Assembly: GCA_009702045.1 (NCBI GenBank)
Contig: WLIV01000027.1
Coordinates: forward strand, 1 to 43,825
Origin: Actinomycetota bacterium
GTDB lineage: Bacteria > Actinomycetota > Acidimicrobiia > Acidimicrobiales > Ilumatobacteraceae
Reading direction: 5' to 3'
DNA length: 43,825 nucleotides
The position numbers and the translations under genes were made by a program. The notes below the pieces were generated by a model, which saw nothing but the letters and a program-made list of their open reading frames with translations, did no database searches and had not been told where the DNA came from. Below, one piece after another: positions 25,746 through 33,107 of this stretch. How positions within the stretch are numbered: the first letter of the stretch is position 1; every line of letters starts with the position of its first letter.

Positions 25746-26627
25746 TCAACTGGAGGGCCGAAGGGTCACCGGCACCGCAACCCCCGGCACCGCGGCACCT
25801 TCGACCAGCGGGGCCACGGCCACCTGATCGCCAGCGCCAAGGCCCAGCTCGTCGGCCGCCGAACGGCGCTCCAGCACCAACATCAACATGCCGGTGGGGT
25901 CGAGCACCAAGCCGATGGAACCGGCGCCAAGCCCGTACGCCGACGCAACCCGCTCGGCCACCCGAATCTTCTGGTCGGACATCTCGCCGAACGTGATCTG
26001 CAGCCGGGCACCTTCGGCGCTGCCCCACGGTGCGAGATCGTCGGGGCCGATGTTCAACTGGCAGTTGCCGAACCGATCCACCCACAACACATCGGTCTGC
26101 AGCCCACCGTGCTCGCCGTCGCGAGGAAGTGGCACCACCCCGGGTAACAACGCGTCAGCGTCGACCGGGGTACCGAGCTCGATGAGATCGACACCGTTAC
26201 ACAGGTGACCGGCGATTGCGGCGTAGATGTCGCGGTATGGGGCGACGCTGCCCGGGCTGGGCAGATGGAACTCAGGTCGGTCGAGCACCACGCAACGGCC
26301 CGCGCCGCCCGCCATCGCCGCTGCCGAAGCCAACACCCCGTTGTCGGGTCCGATCAGCACACCTTCACCGTCGGCCACCTCGATCGCGATCGCTCGCCGT
26401 TCACCGCCGTCGACCACAGCAATGACCACACCCGACGGCACGTACCCAATGCTGCGCGCGAGTGCCAGGCTGCCGGCGCGGACGTCGTAGGCGGGAATGC
26501 CATGTGTGAGGTCGATGACCCGTGCGTGCGGGGCGGCCTCGCGAATGATGGCGTGCACCACACCGACCGACTCGTCGATCAGGCCGAGGTCACTGAGGAA
26601 CGAAACAGTGTCGTAGTGCCGGCCCAT
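25746..26627 (-). CDS. SAM hydrolase / hydroxide adenosyltransferase family (DUF62)
   Basis: A 293-residue member of the family that splits S-adenosylmethionine to adenosine and methionine. Recognisable are the N-terminal FLSDLGLID, VIDLTHGIPAYDV, the GPDNGVL loop and a C-terminal beta-barrel. The substrate loop after the first strand reads VVDGGERRA, whereas relatives usually have VVDPGVG-type sequence before the Arg pair, so three residues are missing. ATG 26627 is chosen because of TAGTCT 8 nt upstream and because a longer start would run into a terminator. The physiological role of the family is not settled. Confidence 0.85.
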   Translation of the reverse strand: MGRHYDTVSFLSDLGLIDESVGVVHAIIREAAPHARVIDLTHGIPAYDVRAGSLALARSIGYVPSGVVIAVVDGGERRAIAIEVADGEGVLIGPDNGVLASAAAMAGGAGRCVVLDRPEFHLPSPGSVAPYRDIYAAIAGHLCNGVDLIELGTPVDADALLPGVVPLPRDGEHGGLQTDVLWVDRFGNCQLNIGPDDLAPWGSAEGARLQITFGEMSDQKIRVAERVASAYGLGAGSIGLVLDPTGMLMLVLERRSAADELGLGAGDQVAVAPLVEGAAVPGVAVPVTLRPSS

Positions 26628-26635
26628 GGCTCGGG

Positions 26636-26641
26636 AGACTA
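26636..26641 (-). promoter_or_regulatory. Leaderless -10 hexamer of the SAM-hydrolase-family gene
   Basis: Minus-strand TAGTCT, 8 nt before ATG 26627. It lies just past an intrinsic terminator, so the gene can be expressed independently of upstream transcription. Confidence 0.45.
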
Positions 26642-26648
26642 CCTCCGG

Positions 26649-26695
26649 AAAAACGCAGAGGGCCGATGCCAACCCCCCGATGGCACCAGCCCTCT
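26649..26695 (-). terminator. Intrinsic terminator
   Basis: On the minus strand AGAGGGC pairs with GCCCUCU (26695-26689 with 26663-26657) and UGCCA with UGGCA inside it, around a loop with six G, followed by GCG and a run of five U. It is the only classical U-tract terminator I see in the window. Confidence 0.8.
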
Positions 26696-26763
26696 CCGGC
26701 GCTGCTCATTGCTGAGCGCGACACCCGGCGGACGAATCTGCCGGTGGTCCTTGCGACCGGCCC
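26649..26763 (-). ncRNA. Candidate structured RNA of about 110 nt upstream of the SAM-hydrolase-family gene
   Basis: On the minus strand a TATCCT hexamer (complement of 26766-26771) is followed by a compact series of hairpins: GCC-GGUC-GCAAG-GACC-acc-GGC, then GC-GCUCA-GCAA-UGAGC-a-GC with a GNRA tetraloop, then an intrinsic terminator. No reading frame explains the segment. It could be a small RNA, the 3' untranslated region of proC, or a leader/attenuator for the downstream gene. I do not recognise a known RNA family. Confidence 0.45.
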
Positions 26764-26853
26764 ACAGGATAGGCACACCCGAGACGCTGTTAAAAGAGTC
26801 ACAGCAAACTTTTTCTTGGAACTGGGAATACGCGCGTGTTGCTCGGTTGTGGC

Positions 26854-27645
26854 TCAGTGGTTGCCGAGCTCGTGGCTGCGCTTGGTGGCCGCCATCACGG
26901 CCTCCAGGAACGCCGAACGAACACCGTGTTCCTCCAACACCCGCACACCGGCCGCAGTGGTGCCACCCGGCGACGTGACCTGCGCACGAAGGCGGGCCGG
27001 GTCTCCCCGTTCGCTCAGCAGCGCGGCGGACCCGACCAACAGTTGGGTGGTGAGTGCTTCGCTGTCCGCGCGGCTGAGACCAGCCAGGACACCAGCATCC
27101 ATCAACGCCTCGGCCACGAGGAACAGATAGGCCGGGCCGCTGCCAGCGAGTCCGGTGACGGCGTCGAGTTGGTGTTCGGGGACGCGTACGACGATTCCCA
27201 CCGAACCGAGAATCTCCTCCGCCCAGCTCAGATCGTCGGCATCGGCCGTCGCCCCACCGGCGATTCCGGCCGCACCTTCACCCACCAAGGCGGGCGTGTT
27301 CGGCATTGAACGCACCACTGCGACAGCAGGACCGGCCGCCTCCTGCAAGGCGGCGAGCGGGATTCCGGCGGCGATGCTGAGCAACCGCGTGGCGCCTGCG
27401 GCCGCCGCCGCAGCGCACGCCGCAGGAACGTCGTAGGGCTTCACCGCGATGAGGGCCGCGCTGCAGGCAGGAACGGTGTCCGTGACGGCAACACCGGGGA
27501 ACATCTCGCGCAGTTGCACGGCACGCGCCGGCAGCACTTCCACCACCGCGAGGTCCGTTGCGCCCCAGCCGGCCTGCAACAGCCCACCCACCAGGGCGGC
27601 GCCCATGTTGCCGCCACCCACCACTGCCAACCGGTACGAAGTCAT
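26854..27645 (-). CDS. proC: Pyrroline-5-carboxylate reductase
   Basis: Last step of proline synthesis: NAD(P)H-dependent reduction of pyrroline-5-carboxylate. The 263-residue protein has the N-terminal Rossmann motif (VVGGGNMGAALVGG), MPNTPALVGEGAAG in the middle and the conserved C-terminal substrate region (AGSGPAYLFLVAEAL, then VTSPGGTTAAGV). ATG 27645 is fixed by TAGCCT 6 nt upstream. It lies downstream of mshA and the YbjN-like gene, as in other actinobacteria, and is followed by the structured RNA/terminator region. Confidence 0.94.
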   Translation of the reverse strand: MTSYRLAVVGGGNMGAALVGGLLQAGWGATDLAVVEVLPARAVQLREMFPGVAVTDTVPACSAALIAVKPYDVPAACAAAAAAGATRLLSIAAGIPLAALQEAAGPAVAVVRSMPNTPALVGEGAAGIAGGATADADDLSWAEEILGSVGIVVRVPEHQLDAVTGLAGSGPAYLFLVAEALMDAGVLAGLSRADSEALTTQLLVGSAALLSERGDPARLRAQVTSPGGTTAAGVRVLEEHGVRSAFLEAVMAATKRSHELGNH

Positions 27646-27651
27646 CGCGCC

Positions 27652-27657
27652 AGGCTA
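27652..27657 (-). promoter_or_regulatory. Leaderless -10 hexamer of proC
   Basis: Minus-strand TAGCCT, 6 nt before ATG 27645. Confidence 0.5.
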
Positions 27658-27680
27658 CGCACTGCGCGGCAACGGCAATA

Positions 27681-27771
27681 CCGGGCGGACGAAGCGACTT
27701 CCCCGAGGTTCCGTCCGCCCGGCACCTCTACTGGGTACGGCGAACGGTGCCCACCGGCAGGTCGGCCCGGT
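27681..27771. terminator. Two hairpins between the YbjN-like gene and proC
   Basis: A perfect 11-bp inverted repeat (CCGGGCGGACG at 27681-27691 and its complement at 27712-27722) and a second stem CCACCGG/CCGGTGG at about 27749-27771. Neither is followed by a U-run. They probably end the mshA transcript, as U-less hairpins often do in actinobacteria. Confidence 0.45.
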
Positions 27772-27787
27772 GGCGTTCGTTTAGGTG

Positions 27788-28267
27788 TCAGGCGAACTTG
27801 CTGGCGAATGCCAGCCGCAGCAGCACCGGGAACGCAGCCTCGGTGTAGCTGTAGAGCGAGCCGATGATGCGATCGAGTTCGGCCTCGTTCAGCGCCACCA
27901 GCGGCAGTTCGCCCTTGAGGAACACGGCATCCTCCACCCCGATGGCGAAGTGGGCGCCGACCAACTTGTCGTTGCGGCGCAGGGCCGTCTCGTAGACGAG
28001 CGACACGTTCTCCTGCGGTGCGGGCAACACATAGGCCTCGTAGCGCAGCGTGCGCTGGCCGAGCGTGAGCCACACCGTGATGTGCTCCTTCTCATCGCCC
28101 TTGAGCCGCACGTACCAGCGTGGCTCGGCCTCGCCGGGCTCTCCGCGATCGATCGCCTCGAACATCGGGTTCAGGGTGCCGTCCGGGTCGCAGGCGAATC
28201 CGCGCAACCAACCGTCGACCGCAACCTCGTACTCCGCCAATGTGGGCGGCAAGTGGTAGTCGGTCAT
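27788..28267 (-). CDS. YbjN-domain protein (mshA partner)
   Basis: A 159-residue acidic cytoplasmic protein of the YbjN / sensory-transduction-regulator-like fold, an alpha-beta domain resembling type III secretion chaperones. No catalytic motif. Its ATG overlaps the mshA stop by 4 bp. In mycobacteria a protein of this type (Rv0487) likewise follows mshA (Rv0486), so a conserved link with mycothiol synthesis is likely, although its role is unknown. Confidence 0.75.
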   Translation of the reverse strand: MTDYHLPPTLAEYEVAVDGWLRGFACDPDGTLNPMFEAIDRGEPGEAEPRWYVRLKGDEKEHITVWLTLGQRTLRYEAYVLPAPQENVSLVYETALRRNDKLVGAHFAIGVEDAVFLKGELPLVALNEAELDRIIGSLYSYTEAAFPVLLRLAFASKFA

Positions 28268-29478
28268 CCGCAGGCGACCCGCTCGCGCAATGCAAGGTCG
28301 GCGTACAGCCGGCGCAGGCGAGCGGCGGCGAAACCCCACGTGTACCGCGTCGCTCGCGTTGCACCGCGAGCGCCAAGGGCCGCCGCATGTGAGGGGTGGT
28401 CGATGATCTCGCGCAGGTAGTGGGCAAACAGTTCCGGGTCGCGATCGGGGACGAGGTACCCGGTCTCGCCGTGATCGACCAGTGTCAGCAGACCACCCAC
28501 CCCGGCCGCCACCACCGGCACACCGCACGCCGAGGCCTCCAGCGCCACCAGACCAAAGCTCTCACTGCGGCTCGGCACCACGACGACATCGGCGGCGCGG
28601 TAGTAGGTGGACAGGATGTGGTGCGGTTGCGGCGGCACGAACCGCACCTGATCGGTGAGACCCAACTCGTCGACGATCTGCTGAAGGTGCGCGAGTTCGC
28701 GATCACCCTCGAGGCCACTGGCCCCGCCGACGATCAGCAGCAACGCATCGCTGCGCTCCAGTTGTGCCAGCGCCCGCACGGCGACATCGGGCGCCTTCAA
28801 CGGCTGAATGCGGCCCACGAACAACAGCACTGGCGCATCGAACGGCAGGCCGAGTGCGTTGCGGGCACCGCGGCGATCGCCCGGTGCGAAGAAGGCGTGC
28901 TCGACACCGGGAGCAACGATCTCCAAGCGTCCCTTCGGGTCTCCGTAGAGACGGCGGAACTGGCGCTCCTCCTCGGTGCAGCTGACGCAGATCGCGTCGG
29001 CACAGCCGATGATCTCCAGTTCCGCCTGGTGACGCCACTCGGGTTCGGTGTCGCCGCCCTCGGCCTTCACCTTGGCCAGTGTGTGGAACGTGCTGACGAA
29101 GGGGATGTCGAGTTCGTGTTTGATGCGATGGGCGACGAGACCAGACAGGAAGTAGTTGGCGTGCAACACGTCGGCCGGGAACTCGCCGCGCAGGTGGTCG
29201 ATCACCCGATCGCCGAACTCATCGAGGATCGTCGGAAGGTCTTCCTTGGGCAGATCGAACGCGCCGGCAGTCACGTAGACCACGCGGTGGCCGGGTTCGA
29301 CCTGCACGACATCGGGCTGATCGGGGTGCGTGCGCCGGGTGTAGGTGGTGCAGTCGACACCGGCATGCGACAGCGCCGAGGAGACCTCGCGCACGTAGAC
29401 GTTCATTCCGCCACTGTCGCCCGAACCCGGCTGGGCCAGCGGCGACGTGTGAAGTGAAAGCACGGCGACTCGTTGCAC
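28264..29478 (-). CDS. mshA: D-inositol-3-phosphate glycosyltransferase (mycothiol biosynthesis)
   Basis: Transfers N-acetylglucosamine from UDP-GlcNAc to 1L-inositol-1-phosphate, the first committed step of mycothiol. The 404-residue GT4 enzyme has the diagnostic N-terminus (HTSPLAQPGSGDSGGMNVYVRE), VSTFHTLAKVK, LFVGRIQPLKAPD and the donor-site motif SRSESFGLVALEASACG. GTG 29478 gives the usual family start and has TAGTGT 11 nt upstream; ATG 29511 is an alternative. It is the only mycothiol gene in the window. Confidence 0.92.
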   Translation of the reverse strand: MQRVAVLSLHTSPLAQPGSGDSGGMNVYVREVSSALSHAGVDCTTYTRRTHPDQPDVVQVEPGHRVVYVTAGAFDLPKEDLPTILDEFGDRVIDHLRGEFPADVLHANYFLSGLVAHRIKHELDIPFVSTFHTLAKVKAEGGDTEPEWRHQAELEIIGCADAICVSCTEEERQFRRLYGDPKGRLEIVAPGVEHAFFAPGDRRGARNALGLPFDAPVLLFVGRIQPLKAPDVAVRALAQLERSDALLLIVGGASGLEGDRELAHLQQIVDELGLTDQVRFVPPQPHHILSTYYRAADVVVVPSRSESFGLVALEASACGVPVVAAGVGGLLTLVDHGETGYLVPDRDPELFAHYLREIIDHPSHAAALGARGATRATRYTWGFAAARLRRLYADLALRERVACG

Positions 29479-29527
29479 GACGAGTTGAAACACTATCCGG
29501 GCGGTCGGCATTCCTCGACGGGGGCCG

Positions 29528-30823
29528 GTGGCGGCGTGCCAGACTCGCAGCGTGACGCGACCGGCCCGATCCCGTTGGCGCGGACTCTCGCCGCTTCGTG
29601 AGTTCCTGCAGACCGAAGCAGCAGGTGGCGCGCTGCTCGTGGTGGCCGCTGTGGCTGCGCTGGTGTGGGCCAACTCACCGTGGCAGCACGGGTACGAATC
29701 GCTCTGGCAGACGCGCGTTTCGTTCGGCGTTGCTGGTCACCACCTGGCACTCGACCTGCGTCACTGGGTGAACGACGGGTTGATGGCCGTGTTCTTCCTG
29801 GTCGTCGGGCTGGAGATCAAGCGTGAAGTGTCCGCCGGGCATCTGGCGGGTCGTCGTGCCGCCACGCTGCCAGTGGCCGCTGCGCTCGGCGGAATGCTCG
29901 TACCGGCCCTCGTCTACCTGGCGATCGCCGGTCGCACCGCGGCACACGGATGGGGGGTGCCGATGGCCACCGACATCGCCCTCGCTGTCGGTGTCCTGGC
30001 CTTGGTGGGCGACCGCGTGCCGACGTCGCTGCGCGCGTTTCTGCTCGGTCTCGCTGTCGTCGACGACATCGGCGCGATCGTGGTGATCGCCGTCTTCTAC
30101 TCCACAGGAGTCACCTTCGGATGGCTGGCTGCGGGAGCAACAGCAGTGCTCGCCACGTTGCTCGTCCGCCGCACCGGAGTGCAGAACATGCTCGTGTTCC
30201 TGGTCATCGGCGGGTTCTTGTGGTTCTCGCTCCACGAGGCCGGAGTGCACCCCACATTGTCTGGCGTGATCATGGGTCTGCTTGCGCCGATGACCCCTCG
30301 GCGCGACCGGCAAGGCGTGCCCGGCGTCAGCACCGTGGTGTGGTTGGAGCACCTCATCCACCCGTGGACGAGCTTCCTGATCGTGCCGATGTTCGCGCTC
30401 GCCAACGCCGGCATCGAGGTCAGCACGCACAGTCTGCGCGTGGCCTGGAGCTCGCCGATCGCCTGGGGTGTACTGCTCGGACTGTTGGCGGGCAAACCGG
30501 TCGGGGTGCTGCTGGCGACATGGGCCGCCGCACGCAGTGGCGTGGCTGACCGGCCGCCAGGCGCCAACGCACGGCACCTGCTGGGTGCCGGCAATGCCGC
30601 GGGCATCGGGTTCACCGTCGCCCTGTTCATCGCCGAACTGGCGTTCCGCACCGACAAGACCGTCAACATCGAAGCAGTAGCCGACGCGAAGATGGCGATC
30701 CTGGTGGCCTCGCTGATCAGTGGCGTGATTGCATTTGTGGTGCTGCGTCGGTCGGGTCAGGTCGCCGCGAGTGCCGCCAACACGGCGGACCAGATTGCGG
30801 TATCACCGACCGATTCCGAGTAG
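29528..30823 (+). CDS. nhaA: Na+/H+ antiporter NhaA
   Basis: An inner-membrane electrogenic antiporter of 431 residues with about 12 helices. The transport Asp pair is Asp179-Asp180 in LAVVDDIGAIVV, and Asp149 in PMATDIALAVGVL matches the third conserved Asp. FFLVVGLEIKREV and the HPTLSGVIMGLLAP signature are also present. The start may be GTG 29528 or GTG 29552; neither has a clear promoter or ribosome site. The start is 50 bp from that of divergent mshA. Its 3' end overlaps the convergent glycosyltransferase gene by 67 bp. Confidence 0.93.
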   Translation: MAACQTRSVTRPARSRWRGLSPLREFLQTEAAGGALLVVAAVAALVWANSPWQHGYESLWQTRVSFGVAGHHLALDLRHWVNDGLMAVFFLVVGLEIKREVSAGHLAGRRAATLPVAAALGGMLVPALVYLAIAGRTAAHGWGVPMATDIALAVGVLALVGDRVPTSLRAFLLGLAVVDDIGAIVVIAVFYSTGVTFGWLAAGATAVLATLLVRRTGVQNMLVFLVIGGFLWFSLHEAGVHPTLSGVIMGLLAPMTPRRDRQGVPGVSTVVWLEHLIHPWTSFLIVPMFALANAGIEVSTHSLRVAWSSPIAWGVLLGLLAGKPVGVLLATWAAARSGVADRPPGANARHLLGAGNAAGIGFTVALFIAELAFRTDKTVNIEAVADAKMAILVASLISGVIAFVVLRRSGQVAASAANTADQIAVSPTDSE

Positions 30824-31929
30824 TTCGCCTCCACCGCCGCACGGCCGCGAGCGCCAAGCGCGGCGGATGCGGCAGGTGAGGCCAACAGCCGCGAGACCTC
30901 TCCCGCAAACTCCGACGGGTCGTCGATGATCACCAGCTCTTCACCAGACGCGAGGTCGAGTCCGCGCGCACCGACGCTGGTAGTGACCACCGCTCGCCCG
31001 TGAGCCAGGGCTTCGAGCACCTTGAGACTGGTACCCGACCCAGCCAACACCGGGCACAACACGACCGACGCGTCGGCATAGAACGGCGTGAGGTCCGGCA
31101 CCTTGCCGTATGCGACCGCTGGCGCTTCACAACCAAGGTGGTCGGACAACGCCCCGACCACTGACAGCTCAGCCAATCCAGCCACCTGGGGCAGCACGTC
31201 GTGTAACAGCCACCGCGCCGACACACGGTTCGGCGCGTAGTCGAAGTTGGCGACGTACATCGCCCGACCAGGACTGCCAGAACCGACTCGCGGACCCAAT
31301 GCCACCGTATTCGGCACCACCTGCACCGGGACGCCAACGCGCGCTCCCACCGATTCGGCATCTGCGGGGGCCGCCACCGTCAGCACCGCCGCCAGATCAG
31401 CCACACCACGCAAGAGTCGCTCCAGCGCTTCGGCCTCATCGGTGTCCTCACCGAAGGTTGCCGCCAGCGTCGCTTCGTCATCATCAAGGTCGACAAGGAG
31501 TGGCACACCACACTCCAAGGCCAGGTCGGCAGCCATCGGTGCAAGGGCCATCTTGAACGCGATCACGATGTCGGGCCGCCACGGAAGATCCGACAGCAGC
31601 GATCGCCCCATCCATGCCGGTACGCGCCCAGCCACGTGCGGCAGGGGGGCCGTGCGCACCATCCAGTGGCGCCAGCGCGCGGACATCAACGTGGCTGCCC
31701 CACGACGTATCGCTTCCTCATCGGGCAACGCCACCCGCCGGTACTCGCTGGGGGTCGTTCCGGCAGTCGGCACCACCACCACCTCAAGCCCACCCGCTCC
31801 GACGAGGGCCCGACACCACCGACCGACGCGCATCGACGAACCGTTCCCCACCGCCCCCGGGTCGAACCCGGTCAACAACACCACCCGATATCGGTGCAGT
31901 GGGTGCTCAGACGCGGGGATGACCGACAA
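30757..31929 (-). CDS. Glycosyltransferase, GT4-like
   Basis: A 390-residue GT-B fold enzyme. The C-terminal half shows the family pattern: AMYVANFDYAPN at the start of the second Rossmann domain, DLTPFYADASVVLCPVLAGSGTSLKVLEALAHG in the donor site and the downstream AVVTTSVGARGLD. Such enzymes with the APN motif are often from cell-surface polysaccharide loci; donor and acceptor are unknown. The start is uncertain: TTG 31929 (with GAGAG upstream, overlapping the XRE gene by 23 bp) or GTG 31884. It is the last gene of the moaD operon. Confidence 0.8.
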   Translation of the reverse strand: MSVIPASEHPLHRYRVVLLTGFDPGAVGNGSSMRVGRWCRALVGAGGLEVVVVPTAGTTPSEYRRVALPDEEAIRRGAATLMSARWRHWMVRTAPLPHVAGRVPAWMGRSLLSDLPWRPDIVIAFKMALAPMAADLALECGVPLLVDLDDDEATLAATFGEDTDEAEALERLLRGVADLAAVLTVAAPADAESVGARVGVPVQVVPNTVALGPRVGSGSPGRAMYVANFDYAPNRVSARWLLHDVLPQVAGLAELSVVGALSDHLGCEAPAVAYGKVPDLTPFYADASVVLCPVLAGSGTSLKVLEALAHGRAVVTTSVGARGLDLASGEELVIIDDPSEFAGEVSRLLASPAASAALGARGRAAVEANYSESVGDTAIWSAVLAALAAT

Positions 31930-32269
31930 AGCTCTCGTACACCTGCAGCAAGGCTCGTTGCTGCTCGGCCGTCAGCAACGGATCGGCGGCGATGGCCTCG
32001 CGCACAGTGCGGGCGGCGGTATCGGGGGTGAGGAATCCGGCACGTTCGTACAATGTCTCGGCGCTGATCTGCAATGCCTTGGCGATCTGCTGGAGGATCT
32101 CGGCGGACGGCTTGCGCAGGCCGCGTTCGATCTGCGACAGGTAGGGGTTACTCATCCCGGCGAGGTCGGCGAGGCGACGGATGCTCACGCGCGTCACTTC
32201 GCGCTGAGTACGGATGAACTCGCCAACATCGGCCAGACGGCGGTCAAGTTCCTCGCGTACGTCGGGCAT
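31907..32269 (-). CDS. XRE-family helix-turn-helix regulator
   Basis: A 120-residue DNA-binding protein. The HTH (about 17-72) is canonical: IRRLADLAGMSNPYLSQIERG followed by KPSAEILQQIAKALQIS. The C-terminal 45 residues are helical. ATG 32269 has AGAGG four bases upstream. It resembles the mycobacterial regulator Rv0474, also near mshA and gpm1, though not adjacent to them. It lies between the rsiG-like gene and a glycosyltransferase. Confidence 0.85.
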   Translation of the reverse strand: MPDVREELDRRLADVGEFIRTQREVTRVSIRRLADLAGMSNPYLSQIERGLRKPSAEILQQIAKALQISAETLYERAGFLTPDTAARTVREAIAADPLLTAEQQRALLQVYESFVGHPRV

Positions 32270-32280
32270 CACACCTCTAT

Positions 32281-32316
32281 CAGTCTCGGTGCCAGTCTCG
32301 GTGCCAGTCTCGGTGT
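32281..32316. repeat. Three tandem 12-bp repeats
   Basis: CAGTCTCGGTGC occurs twice, followed by CAGTCTCGGTGT, filling most of the 50-bp gap between the rsiG-like and XRE genes. It could be a slippage tract or a regulator binding array. Confidence 0.8.
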
Positions 32317-32319
32317 CGG

Positions 32320-32817
32320 TCAGTCGTCGGCGAGCAGGCCGTCAACGCTGGCCTCACCGTCGCGGTAGCGCCGAACGAGTTCCGCGCTCAGTTCGTCGAT
32401 CCGGGAGAAAAGGTCTTTGCGGGCCGCCGAGCGGTCGTGTTCGAACGCCTGCAGACGCGTGCTGTATTCAGCCAGTTCCTCGTCGGACATCGACGGCAGG
32501 TCGGTGCTGCCGCATTCGTTACACAGTGCCGTGAGTTCCAACGCCATCGGGTGCTGGCTGAAGTCGTTGGCCGGGCGCGGGGGTCGGGCGGGACCACCGG
32601 TGAGGTGTGTACCGAGGATCGAGGGGAGTTCACCCGAAAAATCGGTGACGTCGGCGCCGGCGGTGCGGCGGTTCGTCTCCGCGCGCACGAGATCCAGGCG
32701 GGCTTGGGTCAGTCGCCGGACATAGCTGACGACATCGTCCTCGTGTTGCAGCCCTGCACGCAGCGCCCTCAATTCTGGCAATGGCAATGCACTGGGATCC
32801 AGTTCGGACGTCGTCAT
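32320..32817 (-). CDS. RsiG-like protein with a cyclic-di-GMP-binding helix motif
   Basis: A 165-residue protein predicted as two long helices joined by a linker, like RsiG, the c-di-GMP-dependent anti-sigma factor of Streptomyces WhiG. The RsiG motif E-x3-S-x2-R-x3-Q-x3-D is present in helix 1 as Asp27, Ser31, Arg34, Gln38, Asp42, so only the first Glu is changed (to Asp). The second helix (about 110-150) has no complete copy. No WhiG-type sigma factor is in the window. ATG 32817 has GGAGG six bases upstream and overlaps the moaD stop. Family assignment is by motif and architecture. Confidence 0.65.
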   Translation of the reverse strand: MTTSELDPSALPLPELRALRAGLQHEDDVVSYVRRLTQARLDLVRAETNRRTAGADVTDFSGELPSILGTHLTGGPARPPRPANDFSQHPMALELTALCNECGSTDLPSMSDEELAEYSTRLQAFEHDRSAARKDLFSRIDELSAELVRRYRDGEASVDGLLADD

Positions 32818-33056
32818 CGGAAACCTCCACTCACGGGCGGCAAGACCGCCACTTCGTCGGCAACGCCGACCTCAGCAGTTGCATCGGCAGGTTCGCCGTT
32901 CAACCACACCTTGGACTTCTCGACGACGGCACCGAAATGCGCACCGTAGGCAGCAACTGCTGCGGCGAGCACCTCGGAGACCGTCGAACCATCGAACTGC
33001 GCCTGGCCGGTACCCGCAGCTTCGCGGGCTGCGGCGAACAGACGAAGGGTGGCCAT
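32814..33056 (-). CDS. MoaD/ThiS-family sulfur-carrier protein with a two-residue extension
   Basis: An 80-residue beta-grasp protein. The start (MATLRLFAAAREAAG) and end (VAVLPPVSGG) are typical of MoaD, which receives thiocarboxylate on its terminal Gly for molybdopterin synthesis. Here two residues, Phe-Arg, follow the diglycine, so a protease would have to expose it. The GGAGG of those codons doubles as the ribosome site of the rsiG-like gene. A TACTCT hexamer is 6 nt before ATG 33056. No other moa gene is present, so the sulfur acceptor is unknown. Confidence 0.85.
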   Translation of the reverse strand: MATLRLFAAAREAAGTGQAQFDGSTVSEVLAAAVAAYGAHFGAVVEKSKVWLNGEPADATAEVGVADEVAVLPPVSGGFR

Positions 33057-33062
33057 CCCCGC

Positions 33063-33100
33063 AGAGTAGCGGCGGTGAGGCACCCACTGACGGCTACCCT
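33063..33100. promoter_or_regulatory. Divergent leaderless promoters, moaD and histidine phosphatase
   Basis: Minus-strand TACTCT (33068-33063) lies 6 nt before ATG 33056. Plus-strand TACCCT (33095-33100) lies 7 nt before GTG 33108. Confidence 0.5.
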
Positions 33101-33107
33101 CCACGCG

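Noticed and set aside
26657-26695. 6C RNA on the plus strand
   Set aside because: One hairpin has six C in its loop, but 6C RNA needs two such hairpins, and the U-run shows that the functional strand is minus.
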